A DNA stretch of 64,000 nt from CAKKQX01 sp963734595 (GTDB lineage: Bacteria; Pseudomonadota; Gammaproteobacteria; Burkholderiales; SG8-41): positions 1-64,000 of the forward strand of contig CAVTHV010000026.1 in NCBI GenBank assembly GCA_963734595.1. The letters are read 5' to 3'. Of this stretch, positions 8,822 through 19,667 are shown piece by piece. The notes beneath the pieces are model-generated. The model did no database searches, was not told the DNA's origin, and was given only the letters and a program-made list of their open reading frames with translations. The position numbers were made by a program, and so were the translations under genes. Each line of letters opens with the position of its first letter. Within the stretch, counting starts at the first letter, position 1.

Positions 8822-9931
8822 TCAGGCAGATGTATTCTCCCCCGCCATCTCCGTCTCGTAACGGCACATCCGGTTGCGCCCGCCCTGCTTGGCGGCGTAG
8901 AGTGCGACGTCCGCGGCTTTGACGAGCGCCTCCAGCGAGTTCACCTGCTGCGGATACGTCGCCACGCCGATACTCACGGTGATGCTGGCAGTCTTCCCGC
9001 CACCGATGTCGAAGGACTGGCGCTCCACCGCCGCGCGCAGACGCTCGGCAATCTTCATGGCCCCGGTTGCATCCGTCTCCGGCAAAATCACCGTGATTTC
9101 CTCGCCGCCATAGCGGCACACGCGGTCGATGGCGCGCGCCTGTTTCACCAGCAAGTCGCTCATGCCTTTGAGGATGGCGTCGCCGCCCTGGTGCCCGTGG
9201 GTATCGTTGACACGTTTGAAGTAGTCGATGTCGAGCATTAGCAGCGACACCGGACGACTGTAACGCAATGTGCGAACCATTTCGTCTTTCAGCAATGAAT
9301 AGAACGTGCGATGGTTATACAGCCCGGTGAGTCCGTCGCGGCTCGCCAGTTCCTCCGCATGTTCCGCACGCTTGCGCTCGGTGATGTCGCGCGCCACGGC
9401 CAACACTCCTGCAACCTCACCCTTCTCGCTGTGGTACACGCTGGCGTTGTAGAGCACCTCCGTCAGCTTCCCTGACACATGCCTCATGGTCAGCGGATAA
9501 TTCCTGACAAATCCCTTCGCGAACGCTTCCAGATAACCCGCGTGCGCATTGTCCGGCTCGGTGAAATACGCCGAGAAGTCGCTGGCTATCAGCAGCTTGC
9601 GCGGCACTCCTGTCACCTGTACCGTCGCCTCGTTCACGTCCGTGATCTTGCCCTCCATGCTGATGGTCACCAGCGGGTCCAGGCCAGCCTCGATCAGGCT
9701 GCGCGCATACAACGATGCCGAGCGCAGTTGTTCTTCCGCCCGCTTGCTCTCGGCAATATAAGCCTCCAGTTCTTCCCCAAGAATATTGATGCCGGCCATG
9801 ACGCCATCCAGGGCGCTGTCATCATCGGAAAGGGTTCCCCTGGCCTTCAAGTCGCCCGCGGCAAACTTGAAGATGACATCGAGCATCTCCGCAAGCCTCG
9901 GGTCTTCATCGTATTTGCGCGTCTGGTTCAC
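8822..9931 (-). CDS. PAS-GGDEF diguanylate cyclase (cytosolic)
   Basis: Soluble protein of about 369 residues. An N-terminal region with heptad character (DLKARGTLSDDDSALDGVMAG) is followed by a PAS domain (SLIEAGLDPLVTISMEGKIT onward), an ITERKRAEHAEEL linker and a GGDEF domain from SRDGLTGLYNHRTF. The active loop reads CRYGGEEITVILP: the usual Phe of GGEEF is Ile, while Gly-Gly-Glu-Glu is intact. The I-site RAID sits five residues before. The GTG start at 9,931 overlaps the stop of the upstream STAS-like gene (GTGA), so the two are translationally coupled and likely functional partners. A longer GTG start at 9,952 is possible. Confidence 0.9.
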   Translation of the reverse strand: MNQTRKYDEDPRLAEMLDVIFKFAAGDLKARGTLSDDDSALDGVMAGINILGEELEAYIAESKRAEEQLRSASLYARSLIEAGLDPLVTISMEGKITDVNEATVQVTGVPRKLLIASDFSAYFTEPDNAHAGYLEAFAKGFVRNYPLTMRHVSGKLTEVLYNASVYHSEKGEVAGVLAVARDITERKRAEHAEELASRDGLTGLYNHRTFYSLLKDEMVRTLRYSRPVSLLMLDIDYFKRVNDTHGHQGGDAILKGMSDLLVKQARAIDRVCRYGGEEITVILPETDATGAMKIAERLRAAVERQSFDIGGGKTASITVSIGVATYPQQVNSLEALVKAADVALYAAKQGGRNRMCRYETEMAGENTSA

Positions 9932-10317
9932 TCGATATACCCCTTCAGCCACTCCAGCGCTTCGTCTTCCGAGGAAAAGAGCCGGGTCGGAAGGTGCGGA
10001 TTGCTGAGGCCGAGGTAGAAGTTCCCCAATACCCGACTGACGGGCGTGCCGACGATGAGGGCGACAGCGCTGGCGACTTTCGCGGCCTCATCGCCCGCAT
10101 AATATTGGCGAGCCTCCCGTGACAAGAGACTTCATCGCTTTGGTATCGACGAAAAGAGGCCGTCTCTTTCCCTTGTATAGCTTCAGGTAGGCCGCCATGG
10201 TCTCCTGTGCATCCTCCAGCGTCACTTCCGCGCCGGGAACGTGGATGATGCGGGCGATGCCGTCCTCTCCCAGCCATACTGTGTTGACCCTGGTTACGAT
10301 TTTTTCGTCTTTCCATT
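9928..10317 (-). CDS. STAS/SpoIIAA-like protein, frameshifted
   Basis: The reconstructed product is about 130 residues: KIVTRVNTVWLGEDGIARII, then VTLEDAQETMAAYLKLYKGK, RPLFVDTKAMKSLSREARQY and the end LFSSEDEALEWLKGYIE. The alternation of strands and helices and the SSEDEALEWL end are typical of the small STAS-like regulators that accompany PAS sensors in betaproteobacteria. Two indels, near 10,312 and 10,126, break it; each repair restores the fold. It precedes and overlaps the PAS-GGDEF gene, so it probably modulates that cyclase. The biochemical role is not established by sequence. Confidence 0.6.
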
Positions 10318-10334
10318 TCCACGCACCCTTCCCG

Positions 10335-11518
10335 TCAGAACCTGTACGCAGCCGTCAACCCGAGCAAATGCTGGCTTATGTTGTACTTTCCGTTATAGCC
10401 GTTGATGTTGGCCAAAGTATTCTGCTCGCGCGTGACCGCATAGTGGTACGCGAGATTGATTTTCCACTGTCTCATTGCCCTGCCTATTCCCAACCCTATT
10501 TCATGGCCGTCCGCATCCGGCTGGGCAGGAATAATGTGGGTATTGGGGAAAGCGCCCTGAGAATAGGCATATCCGGCCCTCACAGCCCATCCCGCCGGCA
10601 GCCTGTATTCACCGCCGATCCTGACATCCCAACTGTCTCTCGCATTCAGTTGAGTTATGGAATCGGGCCAACTATCCGTCCTTGTCGTCACCTGATCCAT
10701 CGAGCTCCACCCGTACCAGTCCGCATCCAGGGCAAGGGTCAGGTTTTCCGACGGGGTGAGCGCTATGCCGAAACCGAGCGATGCCGGATAGCGTACTTGC
10801 GCCCGTGCGTTGCTTCTTGTTGCGCACGCCCCCGGCCGCCATGATCCTTTCGCCATCGTGATCAATGGACATTCCGGTTCTATACGTGACGCCTGCTTTG
10901 AGGCGATCGCTGACTTTCCACAAAAGCCCGACGATGCCCCCGAAACCCATGCCATCCATTTTGTCGTTTATCCTCAAGGCAGGGCCTGCCGGGATGGATC
11001 GATCTACCTGGCTATAACCGATTACCAGTCCTCCCCCGATGGAAAAGGCATCGCTCGCCTTGTAGGAAATGACCGCGCTGAAGTCTGTTCTCACCATCTT
11101 CGACCGCTGAGAAGCAAACCCGTTGATCAGGTCATCGCCAAATTCCGCGTCCCTCGCATAGGGCGCGTAAAGCCCGAGACCGGTACTGAGTCTGTCTGTA
11201 AGGCGGTGCGTAATGAAGAAGCTCGGGGCGAAAGCGCTCTTTGTGCTTGTCTCAGTTGCATCACCAGGCGTTGTGTATCGTAGCTGCGGAGAGATCAGGG
11301 CTACCGAAGCCTCAACCGATGTCCCGTCGATCTGGCTGATTCCCGCCGGATTGTAGTAGACAGCCGATCCGTCATCCGCTACTGCCGTGAAAGCGCCCGC
11401 CATACCCAAGGCTCGTGCGCCCTGACCCGGAGTGGACAGCCCGCCTGCAAAAACAGGACGCACCCCATAAGAGAAAAGAGAGAAGCAGAACAGGGCCTGC
11501 TGCTGAAAACATTTTCAT
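10335..11518 (-). CDS. FadL/OmpP1-family outer membrane channel, frameshifted
   Basis: A beta-barrel of the long-chain fatty acid and hydrocarbon transport family. The start ATG 11,518 has a clear Shine-Dalgarno (AGGAG, six bases away) and opens a signal peptide (MKMFSAAGPVLLLSFLLWG). A run of five T at about 11,454 must lose one base to join it to GGLSTPGQGARALGMAGAF, the family N-terminus, which also contains NPAG in SAVYYNPAGIS. A second indel near 10,810 joins the front to the barrel end; the protein closes with LLGLTAAYRF, ending in the aromatic residue expected for Bam recognition. Imports hydrophobic compounds across the outer membrane. Confidence 0.88.
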
Positions 11519-11531
11519 TTCTCACTCCTTT

Positions 11532-14500
11532 TTACATCTGTAACGTAGGGAGGGCCAGGAATCTGGTTTCGAAAATCTCGGCCGGCACCGGTTTGCTGAA
11601 TAAAAAGCCCTGCATTTCGTCGCAGCTCAGCAACCGCAGCAGGCGCGATTGCTCCTCGGTTTCGACGCCTTCGGCCACCACCTTGAGTTTCAGCGAATGC
11701 GCGAGGTTGATGATGGTGGATACCAGCGCGAGTCCCTCCGGATCGGCAGTCATGGCGATCACGAACGAGCGGTCGATCTTCAGCGTGTCCACCGGCAGTC
11801 TGGCCAGGTAGCTGAGCGAGGAGAAGCCGGTGCCGAAGTCGTCGATGGCGATGGTTACGTCCATGGCGCGGATCGCCTGCAGGCTGGAGATATTGTGCCT
11901 GACGTCCTCCATGATCAGGCTTTCGGTGATCTCCAGTTCCAGCCCGGCCGGCGCATGCGCGTCGATGCCGATGACCTGCCCGATCTCGTCGACGAAGCCG
12001 CGATTGCGCAGTTGCAGCGGCGACACGTTCACCGCGATGCGCACGGCAGGCAGACCCGCGGCGCGCCAGCGCAGGTAGTCTTCGATGGCCTTCTTGAGCG
12101 CCCAGCGCCCGACTTCATAGATCAATCCGGTTTCTTCCAGGACCGGGATGAATTTCCCCGGCGGCACCAGGCCCGTTCGCGGATCGTTCCACCGGATCAG
12201 CGCCTCGGCACTGGTCATCTTGCCGCTCACGAGATTCACCTTGGGCTGGTAATGAAGCACGAATTCTTCGTTGTCGAGCGCCCGGCGCAACTGATTTTCC
12301 AGGGTGAGGTTGCCGGCCACCGTTTCGGTCATTTTCTGGGTGTAAAACAGGTATCGCTCGCCGCTCGCCTTGGCCTTCTTGAGCGCGGCCTCGGCGTTCC
12401 TGAACAAGGTGTCGGCGTCGGTCGCCGTCATCCGGGAACAGCGCTGCGCCGACCTTGACGGCGATCCGGAACACGGCGTCATTCAGGCGGAATGGATGCT
12501 CCAGAAAAGCTGCCGACGTTTTTTCGACAAGCCGCGACACGTCGCCGCCCGACTTTACCTCCGGCAGCACGATGGCAAAATGGTCTGCATCGATTCGCGC
12601 GAACAGGTTGGCGTCCCCCGCGTTGCGCGTCAGCCACTCCGCCACCTGCTTCAGGAGCGCGTCGCCGGCCGGCCGGCCGAGGCTGTCGTTGATGTTCTTG
12701 AACCGCTCCAGATCGAACAGGAACAAGGCAAGCTTGTGCCCGCCGGTGACGGCGCTGCGCATGTACTGGGCCACCCGCTCGAGAAACAGGTTGCGGTTCG
12801 CGAGTCCGGTGAGCGCATCGTAGTAGGCGAGGTAATCGAGCCGCGCCTGCTTGTCGATGTGATCGGTCGCGAACGCGATGTCGCTGGCCAGTTCCGTCAA
12901 CAGCTTCAGTTCGTCTTCATCGAAGAAGCCGGCCACTTCAGAGTACAGCGCGAGCGCGCCTACCGCTTCACCGGAAACAATCAGCGGCAATACGGCCATC
13001 GAGCGGACTCCCGAGTCAACGTATATCTTGCCGAACAAAACCTGGGGATCATTTTGCGAATCGTTGGACACGACGGCCTTTTTCTCCCTCATCGCCCGCG
13101 CGACCATGGTATTGGGCGCGCCACTCGCTCGATGACAAGATGCCTTTGATGGCGGTCAGGAGCTCCTCATCCTTGCCCGCCGAGGCGACCGGGACAATCT
13201 TCATCTCGCTTCGATCCCTGATGGCTATCAAGGCCATGCGGAACCGGCCATCCTCGATCGCGATCTGGCAGGCTTCCCTGAACAGCTCGTCGCGGTCGCG
13301 TGCGCGCACGATCAGCGCATCGATACGGCCCAATACCGCCCGGATCCGGCTGAGGCCGGCAATCTTTTCTTCCTTTTCGATATGCTCGAGCGCAAACGAG
13401 ATATTGGCGGCCACTTCGTTGAGAAGCGCGAGTTCTTCTTCATCAAAAAATCCTGTCCCCGGCCCGTAGAGCGCAATGAGGGCCACCACGCTGTCGTTCA
13501 CCACCAGCGGCAGGCTTGCCGTGGAAGCGCAACCCCGGGCCAAAGCTTCGCCCCGCATCCCGCCGCCTGACAGCTCGGTTTCGATGTCGTTGCGGACCGC
13601 CGGTTTGCGGGTGAGGATCGCCTCGCTCAGCGTCCCGCGCGCGGCGGTCATGCTCTTCCAGCTCACCCTGTTGGCGATTTCAGGCGAAAACCCGGCCCAT
13701 GCCTCTGCCCGGATCTCCTGCTTCACGACGTCGACCATCCCGATCCATATCATCTCGAACTTCCCCTGCTCCGATGCGATGCGGCAGGTTTCCTCGAGCA
13801 GGGCCTTGCGGTCGCGGATCCGGACGATCGCGGCGTTGATCTCGCTCGAGAACGCGCGGATGCGCGCCAGCTTGTCGAGCTTCTGCTGCCTGCTGATATT
13901 GCCGAGGGCAAACGAGATGTTCCCGGCAAGTTCGGTCAGCAGCCTGAGTTCATCCTCGTCGAAGAAGTTTGGCTCTCTCGCATACATCGTGAGGGTCCCC
14001 ACGACTGCCTCGTTCTCGAAGAAGGGCAGCGTGAGTTGCGACCGGAATCCGAGCTTCAGGATTTCCTTCATGCGCGGTCCGCCAAAACCATGGGCGGCGA
14101 TGTCATTATTGAATACCGGGCGTCGCTCCCGGATAGCCTGTCCCACCGCTCCTTTTCCTGCCGGCGTGTCGTCCCGGGAGGAAGACTTGACCGTGGTCAT
14201 TTCTCCTGTGCTTTCACCAGCCCAGGCAACGGGCGTCACGTCCTGCGTCGCCGGATCAAACATGCCAATCCAGGCCAGCCCGAAATGGCCATGCTCGACG
14301 ACGATGCGGCAGGCTTCGTTGAACACCTCCCGGCGATCATGCACGCGCACGATCAGCGCATTGATGCCGCTCAGCACCGCGTAGACGCGGTTCAGGCGGT
14401 TGATTCTGATCTCGGCCCGCTTCTGCCCGGTGATGTCTTCGCCGATGCCCGCTATTCCGGTCACATCTCCGGCTCCCGACCTCAGCACGGAATTGTTCCA

Positions 14501-16922
14501 GCGTATGAGCCGGCGCTCGCCCGAACGTGTGAGGATTTCGTTCTCGTGATGCCATACATCGGGCTGGTTCGCGAGCAGCGCCGTGTAGAAAGGCCCCCTT
14601 CAAAGCGGTAAGTTCGGGCGGAATGAAAAGATCGAACCAATTGCGCCCGATGACTTCCTCCGTACCGCCAACCGGTCAGGTGAGCAGGTATTCGTTGCAA
14701 TATGTGATCCGCGCTTCGCGGTCGAGCATGACTGAAACCAGTTTCACGTTGCCGAGCATGTCGCTGAAACGACGTTCGCTTTCGCGTAATTCCTGCTCGG
14801 TCCGCTTGCGTTCGGTAATGTCCTCGGCCATTCCTATAATGTCCTGCGGCAGGCCATTTTCATCGCGCAGTATCGTGACAAGAAGATTGGCCCAGAGCAG
14901 ATTGCCATTTTTATGGACAAATCTTTTTTCCATGCGGTACGAGGATATTTTGCCGTCCATTAATTTGGCGAATTCAGTTAAGTCCTTATCGACATCTTCG
15001 GGATAGGTAAATTCGCTGAATTTCATTTTCGACAATTCATCATTGCTATAGCCAATCATCTTCAGCAAATATGAATTTGAAATGACTGGATGGCCTTCCT
15101 TGTCGAGCAGCGCCATCGCGATGGGCGCCTGATCGAAAATGGCCCTGAAGCGCTTTTCACTATCTTGAACCTGGCGCTCGGCTTCCTTGCGCTCGGTGAT
15201 GTCGGTGCCGATCCCGCGGTAGCCTTTGAATGCGCCTGAGGCATCGAACACCGGATCGCCGCTGATCGAGATATGCCGTTCTGCGCCGTCGGCGCCGAGC
15301 CGCGAGAGCTCGAAATTGCGGAAGGGAAGATGCGCGTCGAGCACGGCCCGATGCGCCCGCCAGCCGGCTTCGTCGGGCGAAAGATTCGGAATCTCCCAGC
15401 GGCGCTCGCCGATCTGGGCCCCGCGCTGGAACGCCGAAACCATGCTCACCTTCTTGTTCGCCGAGGCGCGCGCCGTGAGCCGGTGCTCGGCGTCGCTCTC
15501 CCAGTAGAAGTCCGTGGACATCCCGGTCAGGATGCCGAAACGCGCCTGGCTCTCGCGCAGTTCCTCCTCCGCGCGCTTGCGATCCGAGATGTCCTGGATC
15601 ATGGCCAGCACATATTCAACTTGTCCCTTGTTGTCATGCACAACGGACAGGGTGACGCTGCACCAGATGGCGGCGCCATCCTTGCGGATGTAACGTTTTT
15701 CCCGTTCGAGGGACGCGACCTCCTGAGGATTGGTCAGGAGCAGTCTGCGGGAATCGGCGATCGAATCGACGTCGTCGGGGTGAGTGACATCGTCAAATCT
15801 GCGTTTCAGCAACTCCTCTCTTGAATAACCGAGGATATCGCACAGTTTCTGGTTGACCTCCAGATAGCGCCCCTCCGGATCGGTGTGGGCGATACCGACG
15901 GCGGCCTGGTCGAAGGTGGCCAGGATTCTGGACTGGCTGCGGACAACGGCAGCGGCCGCCCGCCGCTGGCTTGCCAGCGCCAGCATCAGCAGAATGGCGA
16001 AGCCCGCGATGACTGCGCTGGTCACCCCCGCGACCCAGAAATAGCGGGTCTGCCTGCGATAAAACTCGGCCATCACGTCGGCCTCCGCGGTCCCGACTGT
16101 GGTCATGACCTGATAATCCGGCAGCGACCTGTAGCTGAAAAACCGGGGCACGTTGTCCAGTTGGCCGGTGGCGAAATAGTTGCCGTTAGGATGCCGGGCC
16201 CGCTCCGCAAACAACGCGCTTTTGCTGATGTCTTCTCCCCAGCTTGCGGTCGTCCCCTTCAGCCTCGCGCGGGTGATGCCGTCCAGGCCCACCAGAGAAA
16301 TGACATCGAGCGGGCGCAGTCTTGCGTCGTGCAGGACATCGGTGAACCGGGCGGGTTCGATCAGCGCCATTGCGACGCCGCCGAATGTGCCGTCGGCCTT
16401 GTTGATTCGGCGTGTGACGGGAATCACCCATCGGCCCGTGACGCGGCCCACCACCGGTTTTCCGACAAACAGCCGGCCGCTGTCGTGCTCGATGTGGACT
16501 CTGAAATGTTCGCGATCCGCCACATTCATCTGCTTTGCCTGATCGGGCGAATAGGCGGTGGTCAGCGCATTGCCGTGTTCGTCAGCCAGGACGACACCGA
16601 CAATGGTTTTATTGTCGATGGTGTGGGCCGCCGCCCATTTGGCGAGGTCGATTTTCCCGCTGTTGTGCGGATATTCCTGGATCAGGTGCTGGATCACCGC
16701 GTCGGCGTTTTCGATGGTGCGGATGGTGTATTGCTCGAACGCGATGGCGAGATTGTCATTTCTGTCTATCGCGGCGCGGATCGTATCCTGGCGCTCGGTC
16801 TGCACGAGCCCGATCACGGCGTTCCACAGGATGCCGATGAGGATCGCGTTGAATAGCACGATCGCGGTGTTGACGCCGAGGCTGGTTGAAAACCAGTGCC
16901 ACCATGCCCGTTTGCCGTTCAT
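11532..16922 (-). CDS. Giant c-di-GMP phosphodiesterase: Cache-PAS(4)-GAF(3)-GGDEF(degenerate)-EAL, frameshifted
   Basis: One reconstructed gene of about 1,795 residues. In order: TM near 15-37; periplasmic Cache sensor; TM near 300-322; four PAS domains (about 340-840); three GAF domains (about 842-1355); a GGDEF domain whose loop reads ARIDADHF, so it cannot make c-di-GMP; and an EAL domain (about 1538-1794) with EALIRW, ELEITESL, DDFGTGFSS and KIDRSF, the metal and catalytic set of an active phosphodiesterase. Five indels (about 12,440, 13,120, 14,620, 14,667 and 14,691) cut it into pieces; every break joins at conserved sequence. ATG 16,922 starts the product. It should hydrolyse c-di-GMP under control of several small-molecule inputs. 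Confidence 0.85.
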
Positions 16923-17263
16923 GGGTTCCGTTCCAGTGCCCCGGCCTTGACGCGCATGTCTGCCCGCTCCCCGAGCCCGGCCGCGCATGCCTGTTTAGGT
17001 ATCTTGAACATCGGTTCCATTCAATTCCATTCTCCTGCCGGCTTAAGCCTGGAAGACGAAATTCCGGGAGGAGCTCATGACGCCTTCTTCCGAATCAGGG
17101 GATGGTCCTGGAGGCGGATCACGCGGCAAGAATCGCGGGAAGGGCGCAGAAAGACCGGCTCGGTCAGGGAAAACGGCACGGCTTCCCTGCTTCTGGCAGT
17201 GTCCGCCTGTTTACTGTGGTGGTATGTGCGGTAGCACACGCAGGGCAGGGTTGACGAGCCGAG
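16923..17263. other. Gene-free stretch upstream of giant EAL gene
   Basis: About 340 bases in which I see no coding pattern, RNA gene or clear operator. It must contain the promoter of the EAL gene on the minus strand. The repeat element R2 follows directly. Confidence 0.5.
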
Positions 17264-17478
17264 GATTGGCCGCCAAGAACGCCAAGAAGATCAAAAGAAG
17301 CCTTGGCGGTTCGAGAATCCGTGATTGGTGATTGGTGAATCGGGGATCGTAGTCCCTATTGAAAACAATCCTTCGTGTCCTCTGTGTCCTCTGTGTCTCC
17401 GCTTTTGATCTGCTTGGCGGCCTTGGCGGTTCAATAATCCGTAAATCGTAAATCGTAAATCGTGAATGGGGAATCGTG
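17264..17478. repeat. Composite intergenic repeat R2
   Basis: The left arm holds CCGCCAAGAACGCCAAGAAG and is followed by an inverted CTTGGCGG, GTGATTG heptamers, a CCTCTGTGTCCTCTGTGTC module, the marker CTCCGCTTTTGATCTGCTTGG, inverted CTTGGCGG units and a run of AAATCGT heptamers. It sits between the SRAP gene stop at 17,487 and the upstream gap. Confidence 0.83.
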
Positions 17479-17486
17479 CCCCTCAA

Positions 17487-18179
17487 TCACTCCACGGGCT
17501 CAATCAGCTCCGGCTTGTTGTTGCGGGGGGAGTTGACCGCGCGGCTCACGCGGTAGGCGGTCATTTCCGCGGCGGGAAAAGGCTTCAGGATGTCGGCGAG
17601 CGCGGCGGGATCGGTGATCGCCGGGTCGAGCCACCGCGCATAGGCCGACGGCCTGACGATCACCGGCATGCGCTCGTGGATCGGCGCCACGAGTTCGTTG
17701 GCGCCGGTGGTGATGATGGTGAAGGTCGCCAGCTCGTCCGGTCCGCCCTCGTGCCAGATCTCGTAGAGTCCGGCGAAGAAGAACGGCGCGTTGTTTTTCA
17801 TGCGGATCAGGTACGGTTGCTTGCCCGACGGCGTTTGCTGCCATTCGTAAAATCCATCGCACGGCACCAGGCAGCGGCGCTTGCGCAGCAGCGGTCCGAA
17901 CAGTTTGCTGGCCGCCGCCGTTTCCACGCGGGCGTTGATCGGGCGCGGGCCCTGTTCGGGATCTTTTGCCCAGTGCGCGAGCAATCCCCACATCACCGGT
18001 TCCAGCCAGACGTTGCGGTCGTGGCGGCGCGCGATCCAGACCGCGTTGGTGGGGGAGACGTTGTAGTTGGGCGGGATTTCCTGCGGGCCGCGGTCGCGTT
18101 CGGGCACGAGGCCGCCCGGCTTCGCCAGCGCGTTCTCGTAGTCCATCTTGGAGCGGTAAAGTCCGTAACGGCCGCACAT
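17487..18179 (-). CDS. SOS response-associated peptidase (SRAP; YedK/HMCES family)
   Basis: 230 residues, the normal family length. SRAP proteins form a thiazolidine crosslink with abasic sites in single-stranded DNA through the N-terminal cysteine. The sequence has the exposed MCGRYGLY start with Cys2, NYNVSPTN (the conserved Asn), CDGFYEW (the catalytic Glu) and the His of HERMPVIV near residue 175. All four active-site positions are present, so it should be functional in shielding abasic DNA. It stands alone between two copies of the composite repeat. Confidence 0.95.
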   Translation of the reverse strand: MCGRYGLYRSKMDYENALAKPGGLVPERDRGPQEIPPNYNVSPTNAVWIARRHDRNVWLEPVMWGLLAHWAKDPEQGPRPINARVETAAASKLFGPLLRKRRCLVPCDGFYEWQQTPSGKQPYLIRMKNNAPFFFAGLYEIWHEGGPDELATFTIITTGANELVAPIHERMPVIVRPSAYARWLDPAITDPAALADILKPFPAAEMTAYRVSRAVNSPRNNKPELIEPVE

Positions 18180-18221
18180 GGACTGGCCTATTTTTATAGC
18201 TGCTGTAGAAAATACAGATGA

Positions 18222-18520
18222 TTAGCCGCCAAGGCCGCCAAGAACGCCAAGGAAAACAAGAAATAATGACGAATGAAGCCGGTGTCGTTAATGAGATCGC
18301 GACAGGGCAAAAATCATTGCGTTCCCATTGCTCACTGCACCTTCTCCCGTCCCGCATTTGATCTTCTTGGCGTGCTTGGCGGACTTGGCGGTTCAAAATT
18401 CCGTGAATCGTAAATCGTGAATGGTGAATCGTGTGCAGTAAGCAGTGAGCCGTTAATCTATTTTTGTTTTTCCTCTGTGCCCTCTGTGTCCTCTGTGTCC
18501 TCTGTGTCCTCTGTGCCTAT
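18222..18520. repeat. Composite intergenic repeat R3
   Basis: The left end TTAGCCGCCAAGGCCGCCAA is inverted relative to CTTGGCGTGCTTGGCGGACT at 18,366-18,385. Beyond it come GTGAATC heptamers, a CAGTAAGCAGTGAGCCGTTA module and five TCTGTGTCC-type nonamers that end four bases before the stop codon of the hydrolase gene. No gene is seen inside. Confidence 0.85.
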
Positions 18521-18523
18521 GCT

Positions 18524-19360
18524 TTAGGCTTTTCCGGGCAGCGTCTTGCCGAGCCACCTGCTCACGATCTCCGCGACGACTTCGTTCTTGCCGTTATAGA
18601 AATGGTCGCAATCCTTCACGATCTCGACCGCGCACGGCCCGCCGGCCGCGGCCTGGAATTCTTCCGCCGGATAGCGGTCGACGTCTTCCCTGTCGCCGCG
18701 GATCGCGAGCACCGGGCACTTGATCTTCGGCGCGAGCCTGATCGTGTCCGGCACGGTCACGATGCGGTCGAGGAAGCTCTCCGCGCTGATCACGTACCAC
18801 CATCCGGGCATGAACATCAGATCGCGCCCGCGGCCGGCCGCGACCAGCGCGCGCGCCTTGGCGGTCAGTTCGTCCATGCTGTCCACCGCGAAGATCTTCT
18901 CCGTGCCCGTGCGCTGATTCTCCTGGGGGCCGCCGCGACCGGCGGAGAGCAGCACCAGCGCCGGCGTTTGCGGATGGTCGACGACGTGCTGCGTGGCGAG
19001 CATGCCGCCGTTGCTGTGGCCCATGATCACCGGCGCCGCAAACCCGCGCGCGGCGAGCCAGCGCGCGGCGATACGGTTGTCCTCGAGCGCTTCGGCCGTG
19101 GTCTGGAACGCGCCGCCCTCGGCGATGCGGCTCGTCCGCGTGCTCAGGATGTCGTGGCCGCGCCGGTTGAACGCGAGGAACGCGTAGCCGAGCTTCGTCA
19201 GGGCAGGGGGCAGGAAACGCGCCCCGCCGACGTAGAAATTCATCGTGTTGCCGTGAAAATATAAAACCGCGCCGGCCGTGACGCCGCCGTCCGGCTCGTA
19301 ATACGCGCCGTCCAGCGGCTGCCCGGTGCCGGTCGGGATGGAGACGAGTTCCGTGCGCAT
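18524..19360 (-). CDS. Alpha/beta hydrolase (S33/dienelactone-hydrolase-like)
   Basis: 278 residues with a single alpha/beta hydrolase fold. The oxyanion strand is LYFHGNTMN, the nucleophile elbow GHSNGG (around residue 140), the acid probably the Asp of RGDREDVD (around 220) and the base His in CDHFYNG (around 250). There is no signal peptide, so it acts in the cytoplasm. The family hydrolyses esters, lactones or acyl compounds; the substrate is not evident. The ATG at 19,360 is seven bases downstream of the stop of the next gene, so the two may be co-transcribed. Confidence 0.85.
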   Translation of the reverse strand: MRTELVSIPTGTGQPLDGAYYEPDGGVTAGAVLYFHGNTMNFYVGGARFLPPALTKLGYAFLAFNRRGHDILSTRTSRIAEGGAFQTTAEALEDNRIAARWLAARGFAAPVIMGHSNGGMLATQHVVDHPQTPALVLLSAGRGGPQENQRTGTEKIFAVDSMDELTAKARALVAAGRGRDLMFMPGWWYVISAESFLDRIVTVPDTIRLAPKIKCPVLAIRGDREDVDRYPAEEFQAAAGGPCAVEIVKDCDHFYNGKNEVVAEIVSRWLGKTLPGKA

Positions 19361-19367
19361 GACTGCC

Positions 19368-19667
19368 TTATTTCTTGCCGCCGCAGAGCTTCGCGGCGTA
19401 AGTCATGGCGTGATTGGCGTGGCCGAAGCCTGGCACGTTGAAGGTGTTGGCGTCGTCCCGGAAGATAAACGGATACTCGCCGTGGCCATGGTACAGCGCA
19501 AAAAGCGCTTCGGCAGTCATGCCCGGTTTGAATTGCCGGCGCAGGAAATCTTCGATGATCCCTTGCGCGGCAGCGACGGCTTCCTCCCGGGTCTTGTATT
19601 CGCCGATGCGCTTTACCTGCGTCTGCGGCTCGAAGTGTTTGCTCAGGACTTCGACAAAAAAAGTCAT
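19368..19667 (-). CDS. Conserved small protein of unknown function (99 aa)
   Basis: A soluble protein with N-terminus MTFFVEVLSKHFEPQTQVKR and a middle helix (TREEAVAAAQGIIEDFL) that resembles the small stress-type proteins of proteobacteria that wrap an acidic helix around a short sheet. The C-terminal half is rich in His, Gly and aromatic residues (YHGHGEYPFIF, FGHANHAMTY), which may bind a metal or cofactor. It lies immediately upstream of the alpha/beta hydrolase on the same strand. I do not recognise a named family. Confidence 0.75.
   Translation of the reverse strand: MTFFVEVLSKHFEPQTQVKRIGEYKTREEAVAAAQGIIEDFLRRQFKPGMTAEALFALYHGHGEYPFIFRDDANTFNVPGFGHANHAMTYAAKLCGGKK

Noticed and set aside
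11532..16922. Several separate GAF, GGDEF and EAL genes
   Set aside because: The pieces join at conserved sequence in other frames, none of the inner pieces has a start with a ribosome site, and the domain order is that of one sensor protein.
17077..17331. Open frame of 84 codons upstream of SRAP
   Set aside because: No ribosome site, no recognisable pattern, and it ends inside repeat R2.
18222..18520. Short open frames rich in Leu-Cys (LCVLCVLC) in the repeats
   Set aside because: They are simply readings of the TCTGTGTCC nonamer and lack a ribosome site or conservation.
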